A DNA stretch of 39,237 nt from NCBI RefSeq assembly GCF_003731635.1, contig NZ_RCUA01000045.1, forward strand, positions 1 to 39,237, given 5' to 3'. Shown piece after piece: positions 14,293 through 21,393 of the stretch; positions within the stretch are counted from its first letter, which is position 1, and each line of letters starts with the position of its first letter. Under the pieces are notes generated by a model that searched no databases, was not told the origin of the DNA, and was given only the letters and a program-made list of their open reading frames with translations. The stretch is from Marisediminitalea oceani. Lineage in GTDB: Bacteria; Pseudomonadota; Gammaproteobacteria; Enterobacterales; Alteromonadaceae. Position numbers and translations under genes: made by a program.

Positions 14293-16044
14293 ATGTTCTG
14301 GCAACAGAAGACAAAAACCAACCAGGCTTTTCAGGCCCTTGAGCAAAGCATTATTGCGGTAGTCAGTATCGACGAAAAAAACCGGGTGACGTTTTTTAAT
14401 CAGGCGGCCGAAAATATCTGGGGCTATCGTAAAAATGAAGTGATTGGTAAGAACGTGGCCATGCTGCTACCGCACGAATTGCGGGCAAATCATGATAATA
14501 ACGTTAACCATCATCGCCAGACCGGTCAGGATAAGATTGTCGGCAGTTCCAGGGACGTGCAGTTACAACGCAAGGATGGCACTAAGCTCTGGGTACAGCT
14601 GTCGCTGTCTAAAATCGTGCTTAACGGGCACATCCATTACACCGCCTTTGTGCGGGATATTTCTCAGGAGCGCGATTCCAGGGAAACTATGGCGCAAACT
14701 CTGGAGCAGGCATTGGATGCGGTAGTCTGCATCGATGAGCATAACTGCGTTACCTTATTTAATGCTACGGCAGAGAAACTTTGGGGCTATGACCGTCAGG
14801 AAGTCCTCGGGCAAAACGTTAAGATGCTGGTTCCGCAGGCCATTCAGGCGAATCACGATAGTTATGTAAATGCCAATCGCGAAACTGGTAAGGATAAAAT
14901 CGTCGGTACCAGCCGGGAAATAAAAATCGAACGTAAAGATGGTGAAGTGCTTTGGGGCCAGTTATCGCTGTCGAAAGTCAGGCTTGAAAACAAAACGCTG
15001 TATACCGCGTTTGTTAAAGATGTAACCCAGGAAGTACTGATGCGGGAAGAGCGTGAGATGCTCTCTATGGTCGCTAACGAAACGGATAACTCGGTTATTA
15101 TTACCAATCCGGCCGGTTTAATTGTGTATGTGAATAAAGGCTTTGAAAGATTAACCGGATATTCGCTGACAGAAATTAAACACAAGAAACCGGGGGATTT
15201 CCTGCAAGGGCCGGAAACCTCACCTGATACCATTGCCCGCATTCGCCAAAACCTGCACGATCGCACGCCGTTTTATGATGAAATCCTAAACTATACCAAG
15301 AGTGGTGAGCCTTACTGGGTGTCGTTGTCTATCACGCCAATCCTGAACGAAAAAGGCGAGGTGAAGAACTACATTTCGGTACAGGCTAACATTACCGAAG
15401 TTAAACAGATGGCGCTCGATTTTACTCGTAAGATCAATGCTATCGACAATTCATTAGTGTTACTTGACATTGATAAAGACGGCCAGCTTAAAACGCCCAG
15501 TGATTTATTGGCCACAAAACTCGGCTCAAGTGCCACGCAGCAGGCTTTTGTGGATCATGTTTTACAGCAACTCACCGCAGAACATAAGGCTGAATTGCAG
15601 GACAGCGGCAATATCAAATTGCAGATCAACTTTGGCCAGGGTGATTTTATGTTGTCACTGGATGCCGGTATTTGCGCGCTGAAAAACTTTAAGAATGAAA
15701 TTACCCAGTACGTATTATTTGGCATTGATATTACTGCCCGCCGGATTGCCGTAAATCAAACCCAGGAATCTATGAAAGGCGTGCTGAATGTTAGTCAGAC
15801 CATCAGCAACATCATCGGCACTATCAACGGCATTTCAGAGCAAACAAATCTGTTGGCGCTTAATGCGGCCATTGAAGCGGCCCGGGCGGGTGACGTAGGC
15901 CGCGGCTTCGCGGTGGTGGCCGATGAAGTGAGAAGTCTGGCGTCGCACTCCAGGCAGGCCAGTGATGAGATTGATAAACTGGTAAAAGACACCGTAAGCC
16001 GAATAGACGATCTGGCGGTAATGCTGGGCAAAATCGACCAGTAA
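14293..16044 (+). CDS. Soluble multi-PAS methyl-accepting chemotaxis-type transducer with FixL-like PAS pair
   Basis: A 583-residue protein without membrane helices. GGAG sits about 7 nt before the ATG at 14293; a GTG four codons earlier lacks a site. PAS1 (about 13-127) and PAS2 (about 136-248) are near-duplicates, PAS3 spans about 258-372 and a divergent PAS-like part about 378-488. The tail (about 490-583) contains the conserved chemoreceptor hairpin ([17 protein letters not shown], then VVADEVR). In PAS1 and PAS2, His67 and His188 align with the haem His of FixL in an HD context, and Arg87 and Arg208 lie exactly 20 residues further, as FixL His200/Arg220. Haem binding and O2 sensing are therefore plausible. 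PAS3 has [11 protein letters not shown], like LOV domains but with Gly in place of the reactive Cys. The architecture resembles BdlA/Aer2-type transducers. Confidence 0.9.
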   Translation: MFWQQKTKTNQAFQALEQSIIAVVSIDEKNRVTFFNQAAENIWGYRKNEVIGKNVAMLLPHELRANHDNNVNHHRQTGQDKIVGSSRDVQLQRKDGTKLWVQLSLSKIVLNGHIHYTAFVRDISQERDSRETMAQTLEQALDAVVCIDEHNCVTLFNATAEKLWGYDRQEVLGQNVKMLVPQAIQANHDSYVNANRETGKDKIVGTSREIKIERKDGEVLWGQLSLSKVRLENKTLYTAFVKDVTQEVLMREEREMLSMVANETDNSVIITNPAGLIVYVNKGFERLTGYSLTEIKHKKPGDFLQGPETSPDTIARIRQNLHDRTPFYDEILNYTKSGEPYWVSLSITPILNEKGEVKNYISVQANITEVKQMALDFTRKINAIDNSLVLLDIDKDGQLKTPSDLLATKLGSSATQQAFVDHVLQQLTAEHKAELQDSGNIKLQINFGQGDFMLSLDAGICALKNFKNEITQYVLFGIDITARRIAVNQTQESMKGVLNVSQTISNIIGTINGISEQTNLLALNAAIEAARAGDVGRGFAVVADEVRSLASHSRQASDEIDKLVKDTVSRIDDLAVMLGKIDQ

Positions 16045-16055
16045 GTTAAGACACC

Positions 16056-16084
16056 GTTGCACAGCATTGATAATGCTGTGCAAC
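16056..16084. terminator. Hairpin between convergent genes
   Basis: A perfect 13-bp stem (GTTGCACAGCATT / AATGCTGTGCAAC) with a 3-nt loop lies between the PAS-chemotransducer stop (16044) and the BLUF-EAL stop (16090). There is no proper T tract on either side, so it is a weak intrinsic terminator or an mRNA 3' stabiliser shared by both transcripts. Confidence 0.6.
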
Positions 16085-16089
16085 AGCTG

Positions 16090-17283
16090 TTATTGCTGGC
16101 CGGCAAGTTCCCTGGCATCAAAATAAATAGCGTTGGCACCGTTTAGCTGCGGGCGGGCAAACAGGAAGCCCTGAAATTTACGTACACCGGCGTTGTTTAA
16201 CCACAGCCATTCGTCGAAGGTCTCCACCCCCTCTACAATTAAGTGGCTGCCGGTGGCATTGGCAAATTCGAATACCGAATGCAGTATCGCCTGGCGTGGT
16301 CCGCTTTCGTGAATGCCATGAGTGATAGCGCGATCCAGCTTGATTTTATCCGGCATCAGGTCGGCCAATAACGAGAGGCCGGCATAACCGGCGCCAAAAT
16401 CATCAAGCGACAGCCGGATCCCTACCGCACGAATATCTTCAATGACGGCAAAGAAGGCGTCGTTTTCTTTGACCATTTCACTTTCGGTAATTTCCAGAAT
16501 AAGCTGTTCAGGCTTCAAGCCGCCTTCTTTGAGATAGTCCAGCAATTGGCTTACTACCCGTTCGTTTTTCGTTATTGCCCCAGGCAATAAATTAACCGAT
16601 AAAGACTGGCCAGGCTGTAACAGTTTGGCCCCCTGGGCAATGGCAATGGCTTTGGATTTTAAGTCAAACTCATATCTTTGCTGCTCAGGCAGATCGGCCA
16701 GAATTAATTCAGGGTAACGGCCTTCACTGTTACGCAGCAACGCTTCATAAGATGAAATGCCTCCAATCCGGGTATCTACGATGGGCTGAAAGGCAAACTG
16801 AATATCGCTGGAAGGGTAGGGGGTAAGGTCAATCTGGCTGGTGGCTATAGTACACTCAACAGTGGCGCGTTCGGCTGCAGAAACACAACTGCGCCAGCGC
16901 CCGGTGGCAAAGCTGTTAAGCAGTGAAAATACTCTGCTGTCGCGCCTTACAGCAAGATCTGAAGGGAGCCAGTAGCACTGGCTATCGGGCTTAAGAATTA
17001 ATGTTCGCAGGCTCCACTTACCAAAGTCACGCTTTGCACAGGCGCTGTCGAGCACTTTTACAATATTGGTGTGGCGCGGGTCGGTTTTTATATGCTCAAA
17101 CAGCCTGTGGATCACATCGCCTTCACCTTCAAGTACCTGAAAGAAAAACTCGCCATCAAACAGCAATAACCCGGTAACATCGTTAGCCTGATTAAAAGGC
17201 TTAGAGTCAGCGACAATTTTATCGATATCCGGTTCCGACATCTTTTGGGTTGCACGACTGCGGTACACCAGCTGTCTTAACAT
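16090..17283 (-). CDS. BLUF-EAL blue-light-regulated c-di-GMP phosphodiesterase
   Basis: A 397-residue soluble photoreceptor. The BLUF domain (about 1-95) has Tyr7, Asn31, Gln49 and Trp90 at exactly the spacing of AppA Tyr21, Asn45, Gln63 and Trp104, so FAD photochemistry is expected. The AppA Met106 position is Leu92. The EAL domain (about 160-390) is complete: EAL at 180-182, Asn231, Glu264, Asp294-Asp295, Lys315, Glu351 and Gln371. It should hydrolyse c-di-GMP in response to blue light, as Klebsiella BlrP1 does with the same architecture. GGGAG lies 6 nt before the ATG. Transcribed alone, it converges on the PAS chemotransducer. Confidence 0.95.
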   Translation of the reverse strand: MLRQLVYRSRATQKMSEPDIDKIVADSKPFNQANDVTGLLLFDGEFFFQVLEGEGDVIHRLFEHIKTDPRHTNIVKVLDSACAKRDFGKWSLRTLILKPDSQCYWLPSDLAVRRDSRVFSLLNSFATGRWRSCVSAAERATVECTIATSQIDLTPYPSSDIQFAFQPIVDTRIGGISSYEALLRNSEGRYPELILADLPEQQRYEFDLKSKAIAIAQGAKLLQPGQSLSVNLLPGAITKNERVVSQLLDYLKEGGLKPEQLILEITESEMVKENDAFFAVIEDIRAVGIRLSLDDFGAGYAGLSLLADLMPDKIKLDRAITHGIHESGPRQAILHSVFEFANATGSHLIVEGVETFDEWLWLNNAGVRKFQGFLFARPQLNGANAIYFDARELAGQQ

Positions 17284-17558
17284 CCACGGCTCCCACTTAA
17301 AAGACTGCAGATTTACACTTTAAGTATAGACACCCTTAGGAATACGAAAAGCAATAAAACTCAGATTATTGATGCAGATTAATTGGCATTGCAGGCACGC
17401 TACTTATTCAATAGCTAGGGGGCGGTTGTCTTTTTAATGTTCTTTTAATCTTCCTTTCAAGCTTTATTCAGGCGTGATGAATATTCTTATACATGAGCAC
17501 CAAGCAGTGATTATTCAGCACTGGTTAGTTATCTGATTTCGGAAAAGAGAGTATTGTT
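17284..17558. other. Divergent promoter region
   Basis: These 275 AT-rich bp separate the BLUF-EAL gene (minus) from the lipoprotein gene (plus). I see T-rich near-repeats (TTTTTAATG / TCTTTTAATC at about 17428-17450), but no certain promoter boxes or RNA. Confidence 0.3.
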
Positions 17559-18194
17559 ATGCAAAAAATGAACTTGAAAATGTTAGTGGTTCTATCGTTC
17601 TCCTCGGCCGTGTTAACAGGTTGCGCAACCGCACAATCCCAGCAATTAAAAAGCAGTATGAATGAGCCTGCGGCAAATACTGCAGCAGCGTCGGTGGTGG
17701 ATAATCGTCTGCTCTATTCAGATGCCTGTATTTCAGAACGCGAAGTGGTAGAGGCTCAGAAACTCTGGGGCGACGGGATTGTAAGAATAGGATCGGTCTA
17801 TTCATCTGACGGCGACTATACCACTGCTGCGGCAGACTTTATTCAGGATATGTACGGCTACGACCTGAGCAGCGTGTTATTTAAACCGACGCTGGCCGCT
17901 AAAGTACAGTTTAGATCGAGCTTTGATGCGGCTTTATCGTATTTTGTGGGCGGTAACGAGGCTTACTCTGAAGATAAAGGGTTTGCCATTAAGCCCTACA
18001 CCAAAGTGAAGTTTGATAATGTCGGCATTATTAATAACAGCTGCAGCATGGCGGTGGCCATGGGGAATTATTACTTTACCGACACCAACGGGGGCGAGAC
18101 TAAAGTGGAATATACCTTTGCTTACGTTAAAGACAAATCAGGTAAGCTAAGAATTGTGGCTCATCAGTCATCGTTGCCTTATTCACCAATTTAA
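17559..18194 (+). CDS. Lipoprotein with NTF2-like (COG4875-type) domain
   Basis: A 211-residue exported lipoprotein. The signal peptide ends at lipobox LTGC with Cys22. After a 30-residue linker comes a domain with the order W-x-G-I-V-R-IG, FKPTLAAK, a YFVGGNEAYSEDKGFAI segment, and a final SMAVAMGNYYFTD plus FAYVKDKSGKLRIV. This is the pattern of the CaMKII-association-like NTF2 proteins that are often misnamed phosphoribosyl-AMP cyclohydrolase in genome entries. No catalytic residues for that enzyme are present. The ATG has AGAGAG upstream. It is probably an outer-membrane or periplasmic binding protein of unknown ligand, transcribed alone and ended by the hairpin at 18209. Confidence 0.75.
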   Translation: MQKMNLKMLVVLSFSSAVLTGCATAQSQQLKSSMNEPAANTAAASVVDNRLLYSDACISEREVVEAQKLWGDGIVRIGSVYSSDGDYTTAAADFIQDMYGYDLSSVLFKPTLAAKVQFRSSFDAALSYFVGGNEAYSEDKGFAIKPYTKVKFDNVGIINNSCSMAVAMGNYYFTDTNGGETKVEYTFAYVKDKSGKLRIVAHQSSLPYSPI

Positions 18195-18208
18195 AACCTT
18201 TACGTAAC

Positions 18209-18236
18209 AAAAGGTAGCTCTGAGGAGCTACCTTTT
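18209..18236. terminator. Bidirectional terminator overlapping a gene end
   Basis: A perfect 12-bp stem (AAAAGGTAGCTC / GAGCTACCTTTT) with a TGAG loop. It terminates the plus-strand lipoprotein gene. Its right arm contains the stop codon of the minus-strand nucleosidase (18228-18230), so the same DNA serves as coding end and hairpin. Confidence 0.85.
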
Positions 18237-19106
18237 ACTGTGTTTAATATACTGTTCGATTACCAGCTTAACAAAGGCCTGGCAATCGGTTGCTGTAGAC
18301 GGGTCGTAATGGCCACCGTTGGTCAGATTATTGGAAAGGACCCGGATCCCCAGAAAAGGAATACCATAACTGTGTGCAATCTGTGCTGCCGAGGCGGTTT
18401 CCATTTCTTCAGTACTGGTACCAAATTTGGTATGCAGCCAGGCGATTCGGTCGAGCTCGTTGTTCCAGAAATTTCCACTGGCGATAGTGCCTTCCACTAC
18501 TTTACCGCGCTTATACTGATCTTTTACCGCATGAGCCGCCGCCAGTAACTCAGCATCGGCAACATAGTAACGAATACGCTCTGCATCTTTGGCTGAGTCT
18601 CCCTCGCCGGCACTGCCTTCAGAGGCGAGAAGATCCATGGGTAACCAGTCAAGTGGAGCAGAGCCTTCACCTTTATCACGAAAAGGGGTTTTAAAATTAC
18701 TCGCATTGACGCTGCGTTTGCCTAAAACAATGTCGCCAACCTGTAAATCAGGATCATGTCCGCCGGATGTACCCTGATTAATAATGGCCCGGGGATGATA
18801 ACGTTCAATGCCAATCGCGGTGGCGGCAGCGGTGTTTTCCAGGCCTTTACCTGTTTGCGCAACCACTACCGGATAGCCGTTGAAAGTACCAATATAAAAC
18901 GTTGCCTGACCTGCCTTCTCAGTGCGGACATCGTTCAGTAAGGACGCGAAATATTGCGCTTCGATGGGCATTGGCCCCTGGATCATAACCGGCGGTAAAG
19001 CCTGCTGCGAGGTGCTTATCTCTACGTTTCGAAACGCTTCTCCATAAGTTACAAAGCTGCTTAACGAAAAGACCAGCAGCAGGAGACGGGTGTAGAGTGT
19101 TTTCAT
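18228..19106 (-). CDS. Exported MTA/SAH nucleosidase-like protein (phosphorylase superfamily)
   Basis: A 292-residue protein with a signal peptide (about 1-23) followed by a PNP_UDP_1 nucleoside phosphorylase/nucleosidase fold. The ATG at 19106 has AAGG at 8 nt. The substrate loop NQGTSGGHDPDLQVGDIVLG (110-129) and the ribose-binding EEMET (233-237, Glu236) match MTA/SAH nucleosidases. The catalytic acid that is Asp197 in E. coli MTAN is Asn259 here (VLSNN), which should change base preference or reduce activity. An insertion at about 140-180 is longer than in cytosolic enzymes. Export to the periplasm is atypical for the classical enzyme. The gene lies 19 bp after the Nramp-like gene, probably in one transcript. 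Confidence 0.85.
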   Translation of the reverse strand: MKTLYTRLLLLVFSLSSFVTYGEAFRNVEISTSQQALPPVMIQGPMPIEAQYFASLLNDVRTEKAGQATFYIGTFNGYPVVVAQTGKGLENTAAATAIGIERYHPRAIINQGTSGGHDPDLQVGDIVLGKRSVNASNFKTPFRDKGEGSAPLDWLPMDLLASEGSAGEGDSAKDAERIRYYVADAELLAAAHAVKDQYKRGKVVEGTIASGNFWNNELDRIAWLHTKFGTSTEEMETASAAQIAHSYGIPFLGIRVLSNNLTNGGHYDPSTATDCQAFVKLVIEQYIKHSKR

Positions 19107-19125
19107 TATTGATACCTTGATGAGC

Positions 19126-20400
19126 TTAGAGGAACCATTTCCAGATGATAAAGACAATCAGAAAGCCAAATAAATAAACCAGTCCGGCCCGGCTTAGCCA
19201 CAGCACTACCGGGCCCCCTCTGAGAGATTCCGGGATATCATGACGGTTGACCAGGCGGTAGTTAAGCCAGGCAAAGACCGGCGTGGTCATAAAGGCCAGG
19301 GTCATGGCAAACCCCAGCATAGCCAGCAGGGCAGACTGGAAGAATAAAACCATGGCAAAACTGGCCGCAGCCACCAGTAACAACCATACCGCAAACACAC
19401 TATCAGACACATCCTGTTTGCCTTTGAGCAGCGTGTAGCATTCTGCCAGGGCCCGCGAGTAACCGTCGTACACGGTAATCGCCGAGCCAAAAATACATAA
19501 AAAGGCAATTACGGCAATCAGATAACGGGACCATTCACCAATGGTGGATGCATATAAATCTACCAACTGGTGCGAAAAGCCGATACCGCCGCTCGCCAGT
19601 TCCTGACCGCTGCCATGCAATACCAGACTACCCAGTGCCAGGAACATCAGGGCCAGTAGTAACGTAACCAGATAGCCGAGGTTAAAGTCGAATAAGGCCG
19701 ATTGCGGCGTGACTTTAGCTTCGTGACACTGCTCTTTTAACCATAGTGAAGTGATGCCAGATATTTCAATCGGGGCGGGCATCCAGCCCATGGTGACCAC
19801 CAGAAAACCAATAGCTGCCAGCGTCCAGGGCGAGGGGGATTCAAAGTCGGCCGGCGCAACCGGGCCTTGTTGCCAGGCAATCACGGTGGCCGAAATAGTG
19901 GCGATAACCAGGGCTATCATAATCACCTTGGCCACCTGATTGAGCGCATGGTAATGGCCGGCCAGCAGGATAACCAGCGATACGATGAGTAATACAGCGG
20001 CCAGCCAGGGCAACGCCACATCAAACGGAATAAAGTAGCCCAGTAAGCTGGCTGAAAACAGCAATAAGGCAGCGGCATTCACAAAAGAAGAAATACCGTT
20101 AAGTGCAAAACTCATGAGCAAATAGGGCTTGCCCATGGTGAGATAACCCTGTTGCAGGGTTTTATTGCTACTGATGGTGTAGCTCACCCCTGCCCGGAAA
20201 AACGGGTATTTAAACAGGTTTACGGCCAGGATCAGCAATGCCAGTTGCCAGCCAAATTTAGCCCCGGCCTGAGTAGAGGCTACCAGGTGGCTGCCACCAA
20301 TGGCGGCAGTGGCCATCAATACGCCCGGACCGAGTAATTTTAATAATTTTGCAAAGGATAAAGAGGCTTGGCTGTCAGCGCCTGACTGCATGGAGGGCAC
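19126..20400 (-). CDS. Nramp-fold transporter lacking DPGN and MPH metal motifs
   Basis: A 424-residue polytopic protein with about 11 predicted helices and the Nramp pattern (GPGVLMATAAIGG at 24-36 in helix 1, then AGAKFGW). The metal-binding DPGN of helix 1 is GGSH (35-38). The helix 6 M-P-H motif is replaced by MPAPIE (207-212). It therefore lacks the usual Asp, Asn and His residues for Mn/Fe and should carry another ion or solute. The GTG start at 20400 has AGGA at 7-8 nt. The stop is 19 bp before the exported nucleosidase gene, which suggests a shared role. Family assignment is good; the substrate is open. Confidence 0.85.
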   Translation of the reverse strand: MPSMQSGADSQASLSFAKLLKLLGPGVLMATAAIGGSHLVASTQAGAKFGWQLALLILAVNLFKYPFFRAGVSYTISSNKTLQQGYLTMGKPYLLMSFALNGISSFVNAAALLLFSASLLGYFIPFDVALPWLAAVLLIVSLVILLAGHYHALNQVAKVIMIALVIATISATVIAWQQGPVAPADFESPSPWTLAAIGFLVVTMGWMPAPIEISGITSLWLKEQCHEAKVTPQSALFDFNLGYLVTLLLALMFLALGSLVLHGSGQELASGGIGFSHQLVDLYASTIGEWSRYLIAVIAFLCIFGSAITVYDGYSRALAECYTLLKGKQDVSDSVFAVWLLLVAAASFAMVLFFQSALLAMLGFAMTLAFMTTPVFAWLNYRLVNRHDIPESLRGGPVVLWLSRAGLVYLFGFLIVFIIWKWFL

Positions 20401-20708
20401 TTTGTTTTCCTGTTGGTTACCGGAGGATTAAATAATGGAACCAGTGTAAACTATTCTGCATCAGGGGTTGAGTGTAATTTAGCTACTTTATCGGTAATAA
20501 GCGCGGAAAACTGCGCAAGCTATTCTAAAACTCGCTAGCGGATTAGGATTGATATTGCATAAAGTGTGTTTGTCAGAAAGATAATCAATGGAATATAAAC
20601 AAAGCAATCGGCAGGGATTTTTTAACCGCTTATATGTGCACTTCTTCTTGTATGCGGTGCCGCAACTCAGTGCTGTGGCGCTGGTTTTGACAGCCGATAG
20701 GGCGCTCC
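20401..20708. other. Intergenic region with a possible small ORF
   Basis: These 308 bp separate the Nramp-like gene (minus) from the nucleotidyltransferase gene (plus). An ATG at 20588 opens a 44-codon frame that runs into the next gene. The rest is probably promoter DNA. I see no hairpin terminator or RNA gene. Confidence 0.35.
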
Positions 20709-20722
20709 ATGAAAACTATTGA
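20588..20722 (+). CDS. Possible small single-helix protein (44 aa)
   Basis: An ATG at 20588 begins a 44-residue frame with a basic N-terminus (MEYKQSNRQGFFNRLY) and one hydrophobic stretch (about 17-35). It ends at a TGA at 20720-20722, overlapping the next gene by 14 bp. The upstream sequence AAAGATAATCA is only a poor ribosome site. It could be a leader peptide coupled to the next gene, or chance. Reported because the hydrophobic pattern looks like a membrane microprotein. Confidence 0.25.
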   Translation: MEYKQSNRQGFFNRLYVHFFLYAVPQLSAVALVLTADRALHENY

Positions 20723-21236
20723 GGCCATGCTACGCCAGGACAAACAGAGGATGCACCTATTACAGGCGGTGCAGGCACTGCAGTTGCCGGATTGTTTTAT
20801 TGCCGCCGGGTTTGTGCGCAATATGGTCTGGGATGCTTTGCACGACTATCCACCTACACCGCTTAACGATGTGGATGTTATTTATTATGACAAGCAACAA
20901 CAATTGGCGCCGGAAGACATCGAAAAGAAGCTGGCCAATACGTTACCTGATGTTAACTGGCAGGTTAAAAATCAGGCCGTGATGCATCATCGCAATCAGG
21001 ACCCGGCTTATCAAAACAGCACAGATGCCATGCGCTACTGGCCGGAAAAAGAGACGGCGGTGGGCGTGCGCCTGAATGACAACCACCACCTGGAGCTGGC
21101 TGCGCCTTTTGGGGTTCAATCATTGCTTGAGGGTAAACTCACTCACAATCCGCTGCGTAGTAAGGTTATATTTGAACAGCGCATAGCCAGCAAGCAATGG
21201 TTAGAGAAATGGCCGAAACTTCAGGTCATAAGCTAA
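20709..21236 (+). CDS. Nucleotidyltransferase-like protein (DUF925/NTP_transf family)
   Basis: A 175-residue cytosolic protein with the pattern of PF06042: AAGFVRNMVWDALH (32-45), then the PLNDVDVIYYD stretch (51-61) with the D-x-D of the nucleotidyltransferase superfamily. Further conserved blocks are DAMRYWPEKETAVGVRL and LELAAPFGVQSLLEGKL. The substrate is unknown; members are common in proteobacteria as stand-alone genes. The ATG at 20709 is kept because it gives the full family length, although the upstream site (AGGGCGCTCC) is mediocre. Transcribed alone, or after the candidate small ORF. Confidence 0.85.
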   Translation: MKTIEAMLRQDKQRMHLLQAVQALQLPDCFIAAGFVRNMVWDALHDYPPTPLNDVDVIYYDKQQQLAPEDIEKKLANTLPDVNWQVKNQAVMHHRNQDPAYQNSTDAMRYWPEKETAVGVRLNDNHHLELAAPFGVQSLLEGKLTHNPLRSKVIFEQRIASKQWLEKWPKLQVIS

Positions 21237-21393
21237 ACGAAATTTTGTCAGTCTGGGACTAATCAATGACCATCAAGGGCAGCGCGACTCCGGACAATGC
21301 CTGGTAAATTGTGAGCCGGATATTTAACTGCTACTGTGACAGGCATAAGCGCCGCAAACAGCCGCAACGGGAGCAATCAGGAATGGATTTTTT

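Noticed and set aside
14094..14321. 76-residue N-terminal extension of the histidine kinase
   Set aside because: It would overlap the divergent chemotransducer start, has no ribosome site, and the natural start lies directly before the first helix.
15067..15410. Blue-light LOV photoreceptor in the PAS chemotransducer
   Set aside because: The reactive Cys is replaced by Gly, so no adduct photochemistry is possible.
17559..18194. Phosphoribosyl-AMP cyclohydrolase
   Set aside because: A name often attached to this family, but no metal or catalytic motifs of HisI are visible, and it is a lipoprotein.
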